From Holophagaceae bacterium (GTDB lineage: Bacteria > Acidobacteriota > Holophagae > Holophagales > Holophagaceae), in NCBI GenBank assembly GCA_016720465.1, contig JADKKO010000004.1, forward strand, positions 1,736,001 to 1,800,000: 64,000 nt of DNA, given 5' to 3'. The position numbers were made by a program, and so were the translations under genes. The notes beneath the pieces were generated by a model, which had not been told where the DNA came from, did not search any database, and saw only the letters and a list, made by a program, of their open reading frames with translations. How positions within the stretch are numbered: position 1 is the stretch's first letter; each line of letters begins with the position of its first letter. This document shows positions 1 through 9,135 of this stretch, one piece after another.

Positions 1-644
1 GGGTGGTGGACGCCGATGGCTTCCTGGGGGATGGCGAAATGGCCATCGCCAAACGCCTGAAGGCCATGAGGACGGCGCTGCCGGTCTACCTGCTGCTCAA
101 CAAAATCGATCTGCTCAGCAAGGGCAGGCTCCTGGAGACCGTTGCCCGCTACAAGGACTTGATGGATTTCCAGGAGATCGTGCCCATCAGTGCCAAGTTC
201 GTCAAGAACCTGGATCCGCTCTGGGGCCTGCTGGAGCGGGATGCCAAGGCTGCGGGATGGGCTTTTGATGAGGAGATCTTCACGGACCAGAACGAGCGGT
301 CCATGGCGGCGGAATTCATCCGCGAAAAGGTGCTCCGCAAGACCCGCGAGGAAGTCCCCCATGTGGCGGCGGTGGAGATCGAGCGTTGGATCGAGGAGGG
401 CGAAGGCTATCCCGAGGATATGGAGCCGGGCGGCGTCTTCATCGCCGGGCTGATCCTGGTGGAGAAGGCCAACCACCGGAAAATCCTGCTGGGCAAACAG
501 GGGGAGATGATCAAGAGCATCCGCCAGAGCGCCCAGCGAGAACTGAAGAAATTGCTGCAGCGTCCCGTGCGCCTTGAATTGTTCATCAAGGTCGAGGAGG
601 ACTGGCGCGACCGTCCCGACCAATTGGACCGGCTAGGGCTGTAG
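1..644 (+). CDS. era: GTPase Era, C-terminal part (5' end outside window)
   Basis: This is the C-terminal two thirds of Era, the GTPase that binds the 3' end of 16S rRNA during 30S subunit maturation. The frame is open to the window edge, so the P-loop and switch regions lie upstream. Visible are the G4 motif NKID (about residues 33-36 of the visible part), the G5 motif SAK (63-65), the linker ending AAEFIREKVLR that precedes the Era KH domain, and the KH GxxG loop as GKQG (about 164-167). The stop is TAG at 642-644. A duplicated fragment of the yggS 3' end begins only 10 bp after the stop. Family identification is firm; only the N-terminus is unknown. Confidence 0.95.
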   Translation, partial: VVDADGFLGDGEMAIAKRLKAMRTALPVYLLLNKIDLLSKGRLLETVARYKDLMDFQEIVPISAKFVKNLDPLWGLLERDAKAAGWAFDEEIFTDQNERSMAAEFIREKVLRKTREEVPHVAAVEIERWIEEGEGYPEDMEPGGVFIAGLILVEKANHRKILLGKQGEMIKSIRQSAQRELKKLLQRPVRLELFIKVEEDWRDRPDQLDRLGL

Positions 645-654
645 CCTTCTCTCC

Positions 655-730
655 CCGAACAGCGCGGTGCCGATGCGGATCTGGTCGCTGCCTGCCTCGA
701 TGGCCGCTTCGAGGTCGTCGCTCATGCCCA
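655..730 (-). pseudogene. Duplicated 3' end of yggS
   Basis: This 76-bp segment matches 1001-1076, the 3' end of the intact yggS, with only two mismatches. On the minus strand it encodes the yggS C-terminal motif GMSDDLEAAIEAG followed by SDQIRIGTALFGER and a different short tail (RLQP) ending at a TAG. It is separated from the intact gene by three identical 81-bp repeats. There is no start of its own, so it is a gene-end remnant rather than a gene. Near-identity suggests a recent tandem duplication of the yggS end together with the repeat. Confidence 0.85.
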
Positions 731-732
731 CG

Positions 733-980
733 GGGCCCCCTCCGCGATCGCAAGCCGAAGGCGCAGCGGGAGCGGGAGCACAGTCCAGTGGACTGTGCGA
801 TCGGGGGGTAGTCCCCGGGGCCCCCTCCGCGATCGCAAGCCGAAGGCGCAGCGGGAGCGGGAGCACAGTCCAGTGGACTGTGCGATCGGGGGGTAGTCCG
901 GGCCCCCTCCGCGATCGCAAGCCGAAGGCGCAGCGGGAGCGGGAGCACAGTCCAGTGGACTGTGCGATCGGGGGGTAGTC
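733..980. repeat. Three identical 81-bp tandem repeats with inner palindrome
   Basis: Units lie at 733-813, 818-898 and 900-980 and read identically, separated by 4 and 1 bp. Each carries a perfect palindrome with 9-bp arms and a 1-bp centre (cacagtcca-g-tggactgtg; 779-797 in unit 1). An outer, imperfect pairing of ccccctccgcgatcgc with gcgatcgggggg surrounds it, and each unit ends in ggggggtagtc. The last unit runs into the yggS stop codon. The GTAG tetranucleotide next to a hairpin recalls REP elements, which is an inference. A single divergent relative lies at 21511-21554. The array is not a CRISPR because units abut without variable spacers. Confidence 0.9.
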
Positions 981-1653
981 AGATGGGCAAGAGCCGCTCG
1001 CCGAACAGCGCGGTGCCGATGCGGATCTGGTCGGTGCCTGCCTCGATGGCCGCTTCGAGATCGTCGCTCATGCCCATGCTCAGGCGCAAACGCAGCCCTG
1101 TTTTCTGCTGCCAGAGATCGCGCAACCGGGCCATCTCGGAGAACGCGGCTGTTCGACCCGGTGGCGGGATGGCCATGAAGCCACGAAGCCTGAGCAGGGA
1201 ACCTGCTGCCAGGTCCGAGAGGATGGCCGGGAGTTCGGATTCCGGGCAGCCGCCCGCCTTGGTGGATTCATCCCAAAGATCCACCTGGATCCAGACGCTT
1301 CGCATGGTCTGCAGTTCTTCGGCCAGGCGGGCCAGGCGGTGGCTGAGGTCCACCCGGTCCACGGTGAGGATCTCCTGGAAATTCAGCAAAGCCAGCTTGG
1401 CCTTGTTCCGCTGCAGAGGACCGATGAGATGGAACGAAAGCCCCGGCAATTCAATGTGCTTCGCCACGCCTTCCTGGACGTAGTTTTCGCCGAAGGATTG
1501 GAATCCCAGCGCCGCCGCTTCCCGGATGGCGTCCGCGGACTGGTGTTTGGAAACCGGTAGAAGCTCCACATCGGACGGGTCCCGGCCACAGCGTCCGCAG
1601 GCCTGCTCGATGCGGCCCCGCAGGGCCCTGAACCGCTCGTCCATCCCACTCAC
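979..1653 (-). CDS. yggS: YggS/PROSC-type PLP-binding protein
   Basis: Member of the YggS/PLPBP family, a cytosolic fold-III pyridoxal-phosphate protein that maintains PLP homeostasis without known catalysis. Near the N-terminus LLPVSKHQSADAIREA carries the expected PLP lysine. FGENYVQE, HLIGPLQRNK (usually HFIGxLQxNK) and the C-terminal SMGMSDDLEAAI phosphate-binding region are all present. A GTG at 1653 has GGAG seven bases upstream and is preferred; the ATG at 1644 (MDERFRAL) is a good alternative. The stop overlaps the end of the 81-bp repeat array, and the last 76 bp of coding homology are duplicated beyond the array. The preceding minus-strand gene ends 30 bp upstream, so co-transcription is likely. 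Confidence 0.93.
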   Translation of the reverse strand: MSGMDERFRALRGRIEQACGRCGRDPSDVELLPVSKHQSADAIREAAALGFQSFGENYVQEGVAKHIELPGLSFHLIGPLQRNKAKLALLNFQEILTVDRVDLSHRLARLAEELQTMRSVWIQVDLWDESTKAGGCPESELPAILSDLAAGSLLRLRGFMAIPPPGRTAAFSEMARLRDLWQQKTGLRLRLSMGMSDDLEAAIEAGTDQIRIGTALFGERLLPI

Positions 1654-1683
1654 GCGACATCTCCGCGCTGGCAAACAGGCCGA

Positions 1684-2382
1684 TCAGGCCAGGTAAACGA
1701 TCCGCTGGCAGGATTCGCACCCCATGAGGCCCTTGGCCTCCTGCAACTGCATCAAGAACGGGCTTCTGAGCTTCACGCGGCAACCCGTGCAGATCCCGCC
1801 TTCGACCTTGACGACCGCCCGTCCCATGCGCTGGGACAGCAGGCGTCCGAACCGCGTGACTTCGGCGGGCGTCAACTGGGATTCGAGGATCGCGCGCTTC
1901 TTGCCGAGTTCCCCCCGGGCAGCCACCTGGTTCTCGTGCTCGGCCATGAAGATCTGGTGCAATTCATCGAATTGGGCCTGGACTTCGAGGCGCCGGGCCT
2001 TGATGTCCGTTTGTTCCTTGGCGGCGGCCGCCAGCCTGGCTTCCAATTCCTTCAGGGGCCGTTCAAGGCCGTGGCGCTGCCTTTCGCGCTCATCCACCTC
2101 GCGGATGGCCGCGGCATATTTCACTTTCTGGTCGACGGTCTTGAGATGCTTGCGGGCATGCTCTTCCAGGCGCTTGGCCAATTCCAGTTCCTTGGCCAGC
2201 TTGCCCGCCTGGGCCGTGCCCTCGGTGATCCCCCGCTCCAGCTCTCCGAGCCGCTTGTCCTGGGCTTTCATCTCGGCGTGCAAGGCCGCCAGGTCAGGCG
2301 GGAGTGCCGAAAGATCCCTTTCAATCGTTCTCAAATAATCGTGGGTGGCTTGGAGTTCGATCAGAACCGGGAGGAGAGTCAT
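1684..2382 (-). CDS. C4 zinc-ribbon coiled-coil protein (DUF164 type)
   Basis: The first ~170 residues are a charged, heptad-rich antiparallel coiled coil. The C-terminus carries a four-cysteine ribbon with pairs CTGC and CESC, ending in VYLA. This is the layout of the widespread DUF164/zf-RING_7 family; some members have been linked to regulation, but the role here is unknown. The start at 2382 (MTLLPVLIELQATHDY) fits the family N-terminus better than the in-frame ATG at 2403; neither has a strong Shine-Dalgarno. It lies divergent from groES with 205 bp between them and probably shares a transcript with yggS. Confidence 0.85.
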   Translation of the reverse strand: MTLLPVLIELQATHDYLRTIERDLSALPPDLAALHAEMKAQDKRLGELERGITEGTAQAGKLAKELELAKRLEEHARKHLKTVDQKVKYAAAIREVDERERQRHGLERPLKELEARLAAAAKEQTDIKARRLEVQAQFDELHQIFMAEHENQVAARGELGKKRAILESQLTPAEVTRFGRLLSQRMGRAVVKVEGGICTGCRVKLRSPFLMQLQEAKGLMGCESCQRIVYLA

Positions 2383-2498
2383 GTATTCAGCGTACATCCG
2401 CAATGGACAGCCGGCTCCCGGTTGTTACAGAAAAGAATGACGAGCACAAAATATTAGTCAAATATACTCATATTATTCGATTAATTATTAATTCTTGG

Positions 2499-2526
2499 TT
2501 GACCCTGTACCCAGGGAAGGTAGAAT
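2499..2526 (+). promoter_or_regulatory. Sigma-70-type promoter of groES-groEL
   Basis: TTGACC (2499-2504) and TAGAAT (2521-2526) are separated by 16 bp. The 50 bp upstream (about 2447-2497) are strikingly AT-rich compared with the surrounding sequence and could act as an UP element. The -10 box adjoins the CIRCE operator. Confidence 0.75.
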
Positions 2527-2552
2527 TAGCACTCGCCACACATGAGTGCTAG
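2526..2552 (+). promoter_or_regulatory. CIRCE operator (HrcA site)
   Basis: TTAGCACTC, a 9-bp spacer, then GAGTGCTAG matches the CIRCE consensus with one mismatch at the last base. It covers the expected transcription start, 36 bp before the groES ATG. Repression by HrcA and induction by heat follow from established knowledge of this operator; hrcA itself is not in the window. Confidence 0.95.
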
Positions 2553-2587
2553 TGGCTTTACCACACCCATTCCCTTCGGAGGCTCCT

Positions 2588-2875
2588 ATGGCCATCACCC
2601 CCCTGTTCGACCGCGTCATGCTCAAGCGCGTTGATCCTGCCGAGACCGTCAAGGGCGGCATCATCATCCCCGACACCGCCAAGGAAAAGCCCATGGAGGC
2701 CATCGTGGTGGCGGTGGGCGAAGGCAAGTTCGACGATAACGGAAAGCGCGTCCCCATGTCCGTCAAGGCCGGCCAGAAGGTCCTGATCGGCAAGTACACC
2801 GGCACCGAAGTGAAGCTCGACGGCGTGGACCACGTCATCGTCCGCGAGGACGAAATCCTGGCGATCCTGAGCTAA
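2588..2875 (+). CDS. groES: Co-chaperonin GroES
   Basis: This is a 95-residue GroES, the heptameric lid of the GroEL folding chamber. The sequence starts MAITPLFDRVMLKRVDPAET and contains the mobile loop region KGGIIIPDTAKEKP, the roof segment and the C-terminal VREDEILAIL. The ATG at 2588 follows GGAGG with good spacing; an upstream in-frame ATG at 2546 lies inside the CIRCE element and is rejected. It is 88 bp upstream of groEL and driven by the CIRCE-controlled promoter. Confidence 0.98.
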   Translation: MAITPLFDRVMLKRVDPAETVKGGIIIPDTAKEKPMEAIVVAVGEGKFDDNGKRVPMSVKAGQKVLIGKYTGTEVKLDGVDHVIVREDEILAILS

Positions 2876-2880
2876 GAGCC

Positions 2881-2930
2881 TTCAGCCATGAGCCAACAGC
2901 TCATAGCTCACAGCTCACAGCCTTCACCCC
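2881..2930. repeat. Short-word repeat in the groES-groEL spacer
   Basis: The spacer is largely built of variants of the word AGCTCATAGCTCACAGC repeated directly (cagccatgagcc, cagctcatagctcacagctcacagcc). It encodes nothing visible. Similar word-like repeats occur in other spacers of this window (4596, 22392, 52542). Confidence 0.6.
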
Positions 2931-2963
2931 TTTTTCCCCATCGACACAACCAGGAGACAACAC

Positions 2964-4595
<1,632 letters not shown>

Positions 4596-4642
4596 AAGTC
4601 GAAAAGTTAAAAAGTCGAAAAGTCGAATAGTTAAGAGTTGGA
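4596..4642. repeat. AAAGTCGAAAAGT word repeat after groEL
   Basis: Four to five direct variants of aaagtcgaaaagt(t) fill the gap between the groEL stop and the terminator hairpin. It is purine-rich with no coding content. Confidence 0.6.
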
Positions 4643-4652
4643 AAAGCAAGAG

Positions 4653-4680
4653 AAAAGGCCCCGCATCCGCGGGGCCTTTT
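4653..4680 (+). terminator. Intrinsic terminator of groES-groEL
   Basis: A perfect 12-bp stem (aaaaggccccgc / gcggggcctttt) with a 4-nt loop ATCC, ending in TTTT. It lies 57 bp after the groEL stop. Confidence 0.93.
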
Positions 4681-4729
4681 CGTAAGGGTCGTGACCCACA
4701 TTCCGCTAAGGCCCTGGTAGCGTTTTCCT

Positions 4730-5515
4730 ATGAGTTTTCTTGATCTCCAGGGACTGGATCCGCGCAAGCGCATCGCGTCGCTGTTCCTCACGCCGCTCTG
4801 CGACATGGGTTGCCGGTTCTGCGCGAGCGGAACGGATTTTTCAGCCATGTCCTTTGATGAGGCCGCGTCGCTGATCTGCGCGCTGCGGGGGCGCGTGGAT
4901 AGCGTCGTGCTGGGCGGGGGAGAACCCTTCGCCTGGCCCAACGGCCTGGAGAAACTGGCCTGCCTGGCTTGCGACCTGGGCTTGCAGGTGCAGGTCTGCA
5001 CCAACGGCGTGGACATGCCCGACGGCTTCGAGCGGATCGACGCCATCACTCGGTACATCCTGCCCCTGGAGGCCATGGATCCGGATCTGCACGACAGCCT
5101 CCGGATCCGCCCAGGAGGCGGGCATCATGCCATCGTGATGGGCCGGATCCAGGCGCTGGCCAAGGCGGGCCGCGAGATCACCCTATCCACGGTGGTCACG
5201 TCGAAAAATATCGGCGAGCTGCAGGCCATCGCCGAGTGGCTGGCTTGGCAGTCCCTGGTGGGCCTGAAAGTCCATGCCTGGCATTTGTACCGCTTCCTGC
5301 CGGTGGGCCGCGGAGGCCTTCCCCATGGCCAGGAACTGGCCGTGGATCGCGAAGCGTACGTGCGGGCCTGCGCCGCCGTGAAAGCGGCCGGGTTGTCCTT
5401 CCGGGTCCTGCGCCGGGACGACATGACCAAGGCCAGCACCGTGGAATTCTGCTGGTTCGAACAGGGGCGGCTGCGCCTGGGCAGCGAATTCTCTCGGGAG
5501 CCTGTCCGAGTGTAG
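4730..5515 (+). CDS. Orphan radical SAM protein
   Basis: A 261-residue compact radical SAM enzyme. The [4Fe-4S]-SAM motif is CDMGCRFC (C24, C28, C31), followed by VVLGGGEPF (the GGE SAM-binding motif), a CTNG strand and a conserved-looking HLYRFLPVGRGG segment late in the barrel. There is no SPASM or other auxiliary-cluster domain and no extra cysteine cluster; a lone Cys occurs near the C-terminus (EFCW). Size and layout resemble small MoaA/viperin-like members, but the subfamily is not resolved. The upstream Shine-Dalgarno is weak. It is isolated between the groEL terminator and a large fold-back element, so context gives no substrate. Confidence 0.8.
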   Translation: MSFLDLQGLDPRKRIASLFLTPLCDMGCRFCASGTDFSAMSFDEAASLICALRGRVDSVVLGGGEPFAWPNGLEKLACLACDLGLQVQVCTNGVDMPDGFERIDAITRYILPLEAMDPDLHDSLRIRPGGGHHAIVMGRIQALAKAGREITLSTVVTSKNIGELQAIAEWLAWQSLVGLKVHAWHLYRFLPVGRGGLPHGQELAVDREAYVRACAAVKAAGLSFRVLRRDDMTKASTVEFCWFEQGRLRLGSEFSREPVRV

Positions 5516-5523
5516 ATCGCGAA

Positions 5524-5991
5524 AAAAGAAAGCCGCAGATTGCGCCGATGAATAAAGATGACCTGATCATCCCCCCAATTTCAGCCGAGGAAGCATGCCC
5601 GCGAAGGGCCGCGAAGCCGCTGCGCTCTGGCGAAGGGCCGCGAAAAGTTAATTCAACCCGGGATCGCTTCGCGGGGGCGCGCAGCGCCCGCGGGCCTGTG
5701 GGCCCGCGAATTCAGGCGGCCCGGCGCGGATCACACCTTGGTGCGAGCCCGTCGCCGGGCCGCCTGAATTCCATCCGCGAGGCTGGCCCATGATGAGTCT
5801 CCTGGTCGCCAAAGCGCTGGTGTGGCAAAAGAGATTTCGCGGCCCTTCCTTCACCCCTTCTCGGCATCAGCCGAGCTAATAGCTGGAACATGGCAACTAT
5901 TCGCGGCCCTTCGCGGGATGCTTTTTCCGCCTGAGGCTTGTGGGTAATCAGGAAAGATGAATTTTTTTCTGCGTAATCTGTGGCTTCTTTT
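5524..5991. repeat. Nested four-tier inverted repeat (fold-back element)
   Basis: This gene-free region of about 470 bp lies between convergent genes and is organised as concentric inverted repeats. Outer arms 5524-5545 and 5971-5991 pair with about 19 of 22 positions. A second pair, 5591-5615 and 5900-5923, carries cccgcgaagggccgcgaa and its complement. A third pair, around 5630-5647 and 5835-5848, repeats the gaagggccgcgaaa core. The innermost is a perfect 19-bp pair at 5708-5726 and 5753-5771 with a 26-bp loop. Smaller GC hairpins lie between 5670 and 5708. No credible ORF is present. It may be a non-autonomous mobile element or a structured RNA; neither is proven. Confidence 0.75.
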
Positions 5992-6008
5992 CATTTGACG
6001 GACTGGCG

Positions 6009-6722
6009 CTATGAACCCGCATCCACCGGCCGGTGCAGGATGGCGATGCGGTGCTCCAGGACCGCTGCGGGCGCGCGGCGGAGGTGCTCCAGCATGGTGT
6101 CGCCGCAGAGATAGCCCAGGACCCGTTCCGCTTCGGATGGGGACGGGAAGCGCAATTCCGTATCGACCGTTTCCACCAGGTGGAAGCCATCCTGGTCCAT
6201 GAGCCGGCACAGGCGGGCCTCGTCTTCGGCGCCTCTTCCCCGGTAGCGCTGGAACTGGCTGTCCCAGTGGTTTTCCAGGATCCAGGTTCCGGCCCCCGCG
6301 GGGTCCAGGATGCGCGAGGCCTCCTTCAAGACGCGGGCCCGGACCTCCTCGCGAAGGTTCACCAGCACCCACGCGGCGAACACCATCCCGAAGGTTCCGG
6401 TCTTGAAGGGAAGGGACTCGCCGCGGCCACGCAACAATAAGGGCCGTCCAGGGATGCCGAAGGCAGCGGGCCGGGCCAGGGCCAGCATGTTCAGGCTCGG
6501 CTCCACGCCCAGGTAAAGCTGGGCGCACGGAGCCAATTCGCGCAGGTAGCGGCCCGTGCCGCAGCCCAATTCCAGCACCCTGCGGTTGGCCATGGGCGCC
6601 AGGGAGCGCAGGCGGCGCGCCACCAGGCCGCCGGGGTCCTCGGCCCGGGAAAAGGCATCGAAGATCTCCGGCGCCTCGCGGTAGGCCCGGACCCAGTTCT
6701 CCTTCGGCGCAGGCTCGTTCAT
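6009..6722 (-). CDS. Class I SAM-dependent methyltransferase
   Basis: A 237-residue Rossmann-fold methyltransferase. Motif I is VLELGCGTGRYL (about residues 49-60), followed by the acidic strand LYLGVEPS, a GRGESLPF region and the post-motif strand FGMVFAAWVLVNL, as in Methyltransf_11/25 proteins. The substrate cannot be told. The gene starts 28 bp after the end of the histidine kinase gene on the same strand, so the two are probably co-transcribed. Its 3' end abuts the nested inverted-repeat element. Confidence 0.85.
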   Translation of the reverse strand: MNEPAPKENWVRAYREAPEIFDAFSRAEDPGGLVARRLRSLAPMANRRVLELGCGTGRYLRELAPCAQLYLGVEPSLNMLALARPAAFGIPGRPLLLRGRGESLPFKTGTFGMVFAAWVLVNLREEVRARVLKEASRILDPAGAGTWILENHWDSQFQRYRGRGAEDEARLCRLMDQDGFHLVETVDTELRFPSPSEAERVLGYLCGDTMLEHLRRAPAAVLEHRIAILHRPVDAGS

Positions 6723-6750
6723 TCTCGTAACGGTTCCCTCGCGTTGGCCA

Positions 6751-8322
6751 TCATTGGGGCAGTTCGATTCTCGCCTCGAAACCTTCGCCCTGCCTGCTCA
6801 GGAAGACGAGGCCCCAGCCTTCCCGCTGGGCGACCTGGAAAAGCAGGCTCAGGCCGAGCCCCTGGCCTTCGTGGGAGAAGCCCTCCGCGCCGTTCCGCCG
6901 GAAGCGCATGAAGGGTTTCCCCAGTTGCTCCAATTGCTGAGGGCTCACCCCCGGTCCCCGGTCCGAGACCGAGAGCTCGAAGGTGGGACCCGCCTTCGTC
7001 CCGGTGATCCGCGTGATGCCGCCTCCGTAGACCAGGGCATTCTCCAGCAGGGTCGCCAGGGCCGCCCGCAGGGATGACAGGTGCGCATGGTGCGGAACCG
7101 GTTGGATCTCAAGGATCAGATCCCTCGATTCCTGCTCGAACAGGGATCTCAGCTCACTCACCGTCTCCTCGTAGAAGCCATCGGGCACAGGTTTGCGCTG
7201 GGATTGGCCTGGATGGATCCGCAGGCTCTTCAGGCCGTTCTCGATGAGCACCACGAGCTGGTCGACCTCTTCCCCGATGTGGAGGAACTCGGCCTGGGTC
7301 CGTTCCGGGGGCAGGTTGCCCATCCGGAGGCTGTCGCAGCGCAGCTTGAGCACCGCGAGGGGTGTCTTCAGGCTATGGGCCAGGGAGGCGATCTGGTCCG
7401 AATCCAGGCGTTCCTGCCGCCGGGCCCGGTAGCGCAGGTAGAGCCCGAAGGAAAGTCCGCCGGCCACCAGAGCGTAGGCGGACCAGGCGACTTTCTGGTG
7501 GAACCGGATGTCCGCGGTCATGATCGCCTCGTCCTCCGGGAGCGGCCTCCCGACCATTTCCCAGCCGTCTCCCATGGCATCGCCCGTGAGCAGGATTTCC
7601 GACGGGGAATGCTCTCCGCGGCGGAAACCCGCCTGCAGGTTGGGTGGCGCCGTCCAGGGGGCCGCGGCATCCTCGAATTGCTCCTTCGGCTCGGCCCTGC
7701 GCAAGCCCACCTGCAGGCGGGGCCCCTTCGACTGCAAATTGCGCAGGTGGTGCTCCACTTCGGGACTGCCGATATGCCACACCTTCACCATTCCGAAGCG
7801 GTCGCCGAGCAGGACCAGCCCCGCGGCCCTCGGGAAATCAGGATTCATCTCTTTGGGCGGGACCCACTGGAACCGTCCTTCCGTTTCGGCCTGCTTCACC
7901 CAGGCCCGCCAACGGGCGGTCAGGGCGGGATCGCGGGAAGCGATGAAGCGGTCCCCATGGCGGACCCACACGGCCCCGTCCCGGCGGGAAACCGCCGCCA
8001 GGAGCAGGGGATGCTCCTTCAGCGCGGCCCGCACATGCGGCTCATCGCCGGTCTGGAAGTCGGGGATGTTCGGCAGGACGGACCAGTTCTGCCCGATGGC
8101 CTGCATCAGCGGCATCCGGGCGTCCTGCCATTCCAGGATGTCCTGGGAGATCCGGCTGCTCACCCAGACGATGGGCAGGGTGTAGAGCAGGCTCGTGGTG
8201 GCGAGGATCGAAAGGAAGAGCAGCGTCAGCGCGCCCTTCTGCTGCATGGGGCGGAGCCAGCGGTCCAGCGCCGCGGTGAGGCGGGGCTTCGCGTGCAGGA
8301 TGCGTCGGGAAGGGGTGAGCAT
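6751..8322 (-). CDS. Membrane sensor histidine kinase (orphan)
   Basis: A 523-residue two-component sensor kinase. Membrane segments at about residues 31-54 and 279-298 enclose a ~220-residue periplasmic sensor domain with no recognised fold. The H-box SLAHSLKTPLAVL follows with phosphoacceptor H316, then the N-box LLENALVYGG (N428), G1 DRGPGVS (454-460) and G2 GQGLGLSL (486-493). The helix after TM2 is short and no HAMP domain is evident. No response regulator is adjacent; the next gene downstream is the methyltransferase. The stimulus and partner are unknown. Confidence 0.92.
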   Translation of the reverse strand: MLTPSRRILHAKPRLTAALDRWLRPMQQKGALTLLFLSILATTSLLYTLPIVWVSSRISQDILEWQDARMPLMQAIGQNWSVLPNIPDFQTGDEPHVRAALKEHPLLLAAVSRRDGAVWVRHGDRFIASRDPALTARWRAWVKQAETEGRFQWVPPKEMNPDFPRAAGLVLLGDRFGMVKVWHIGSPEVEHHLRNLQSKGPRLQVGLRRAEPKEQFEDAAAPWTAPPNLQAGFRRGEHSPSEILLTGDAMGDGWEMVGRPLPEDEAIMTADIRFHQKVAWSAYALVAGGLSFGLYLRYRARRQERLDSDQIASLAHSLKTPLAVLKLRCDSLRMGNLPPERTQAEFLHIGEEVDQLVVLIENGLKSLRIHPGQSQRKPVPDGFYEETVSELRSLFEQESRDLILEIQPVPHHAHLSSLRAALATLLENALVYGGGITRITGTKAGPTFELSVSDRGPGVSPQQLEQLGKPFMRFRRNGAEGFSHEGQGLGLSLLFQVAQREGWGLVFLSRQGEGFEARIELPQ

Positions 8323-8353
8323 GGCGGCCTGGGATTCCCCATCCTAGAACAAC

Positions 8354-8797
8354 TCAGGTTCTCGAATAACCCAAGGCTGCGGCGGCTATTTCAGGAGTGA
8401 GGATCTGGAGGGTGGCAATCTTTCCAAAGTGTCTGGAGTCCCTGGTCACAAGCACAGGAATCCCGGCTTCTTGCGCAGCGGCGGCCTGGATTCCATCCTC
8501 AAGGTCATCGAGCCCCAGACGGAAAGCCCGCTCGATCACCCGTGCGGTCACGTCCGCCACTCGAACGCGCTGAAGCAGGACCTCAAGTTTGACGATGGCC
8601 TTTCGTGCCGAGTCTTTTTGGCGGATCAAATAGAAAATCGTGGGGATGGTGTTTGCCGCGATATATAGATCCACTTTCTCTTGGCGTTCTGCCTGGAACA
8701 GGGCTTTAGCTTGGGGATACCAGGGGTGGCGTTGCTGCATGTAATCCAACAGCACGTTGATATCCAGCAGATACCTGGGTTTGGGTGCTGGTTTCAT
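8354..8797 (-). CDS. PIN-domain toxin (VapC-like)
   Basis: A 147-residue PIN-domain ribonuclease. The first acidic site is LLDINVLLD (D12), the central one DDLEDG (D97-D101), and the last LVTRDSRHF (D120), which matches the metal-binding set of VapC-like endonucleases. It overlaps the upstream antitoxin gene by 4 bp (ATGA at 8794-8797), the usual arrangement of type II toxin-antitoxin operons. The RNA target is unknown. Codon use looks less GC-rich than neighbours, suggesting acquisition. Confidence 0.9.
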   Translation of the reverse strand: MKPAPKPRYLLDINVLLDYMQQRHPWYPQAKALFQAERQEKVDLYIAANTIPTIFYLIRQKDSARKAIVKLEVLLQRVRVADVTARVIERAFRLGLDDLEDGIQAAAAQEAGIPVLVTRDSRHFGKIATLQILTPEIAAAALGYSRT

Positions 8798-9075
8798 CGG
8801 GCGAGCCTAGCCTTGTGCTGGGCCTTGCGAAGCTCCTTCTTGTCGAGGTTGGGCCACCCAGCCAGGAGGCCATCCAAAGGGTCGTCTTCTGCCGGATCCG
8901 TGTTCACATTCAGGCCTTGAACAGTCTGTTCCAGCGCACCCAGGAGATCATTCACAACCTGGGAGAGCGAGATATTCAGGCCTTCCGCATACCGATGGCC
9001 GAACGCCAGCTGTGCCTGTGCAAGACTCAAATTCGTGGGACGTTTTTTCTTTGGCACGGGCTGGATGGCGGTCAT
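8794..9075 (-). CDS. Antitoxin partner of the PIN toxin
   Basis: A small 93-residue protein. The middle part (YAEGLNISLSQVVNDLLGALE) looks like a ribbon-helix-helix-type dimerisation/DNA-binding segment as in DUF6364-like antitoxins of PIN toxins. The C-terminal acidic and basic tail (TDPAEDDPLDGLLAGW, then KKELRKAQHKAR) would wrap the toxin. Its position immediately upstream, with a 4-bp overlap, supports the role. Palindromes just upstream (9090-9126) are candidate autoregulatory operators. Confidence 0.75.
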   Translation of the reverse strand: MTAIQPVPKKKRPTNLSLAQAQLAFGHRYAEGLNISLSQVVNDLLGALEQTVQGLNVNTDPAEDDPLDGLLAGWPNLDKKELRKAQHKARLAR

Positions 9076-9089
9076 TGGGGTTCCCTCTA

Positions 9090-9126
9090 CGCATAAATGT
9101 AATTAATTCTATGCGCATTGCAATGC
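9090..9126 (-). promoter_or_regulatory. Palindromes upstream of the antitoxin gene (putative operator)
   Basis: CGCATA (9090-9095) and TATGCG (9110-9115) enclose an AT-rich core containing AATTAATT. A perfect 12-bp palindrome GCATTGCAATGC follows at 9115-9126. Both lie 15-51 bp before the antitoxin start, where type II antitoxins normally bind. Binding is inferred only. Confidence 0.5.
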
Positions 9127-9135
9127 CCATCGCGC

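Noticed and set aside
586..948. Open frames through the 81-bp repeats as a repeat protein
   Set aside because: They exist because the unit length is a multiple of three. Composition is low-complexity, no start signal is present, and the reading merges with the duplicated yggS end.
733..980. Tandem repeats considered as a CRISPR array
   Set aside because: Units are 81 bp, identical and adjacent with 1-4 bp between, so there are no variable spacers, and no cas genes are near.
4730..5515. Radical SAM protein considered as a confirmed viperin
   Set aside because: Cluster motif and size are compatible, but diagnostic viperin motifs outside the cluster could not be recognised by eye, so only a general call is made.
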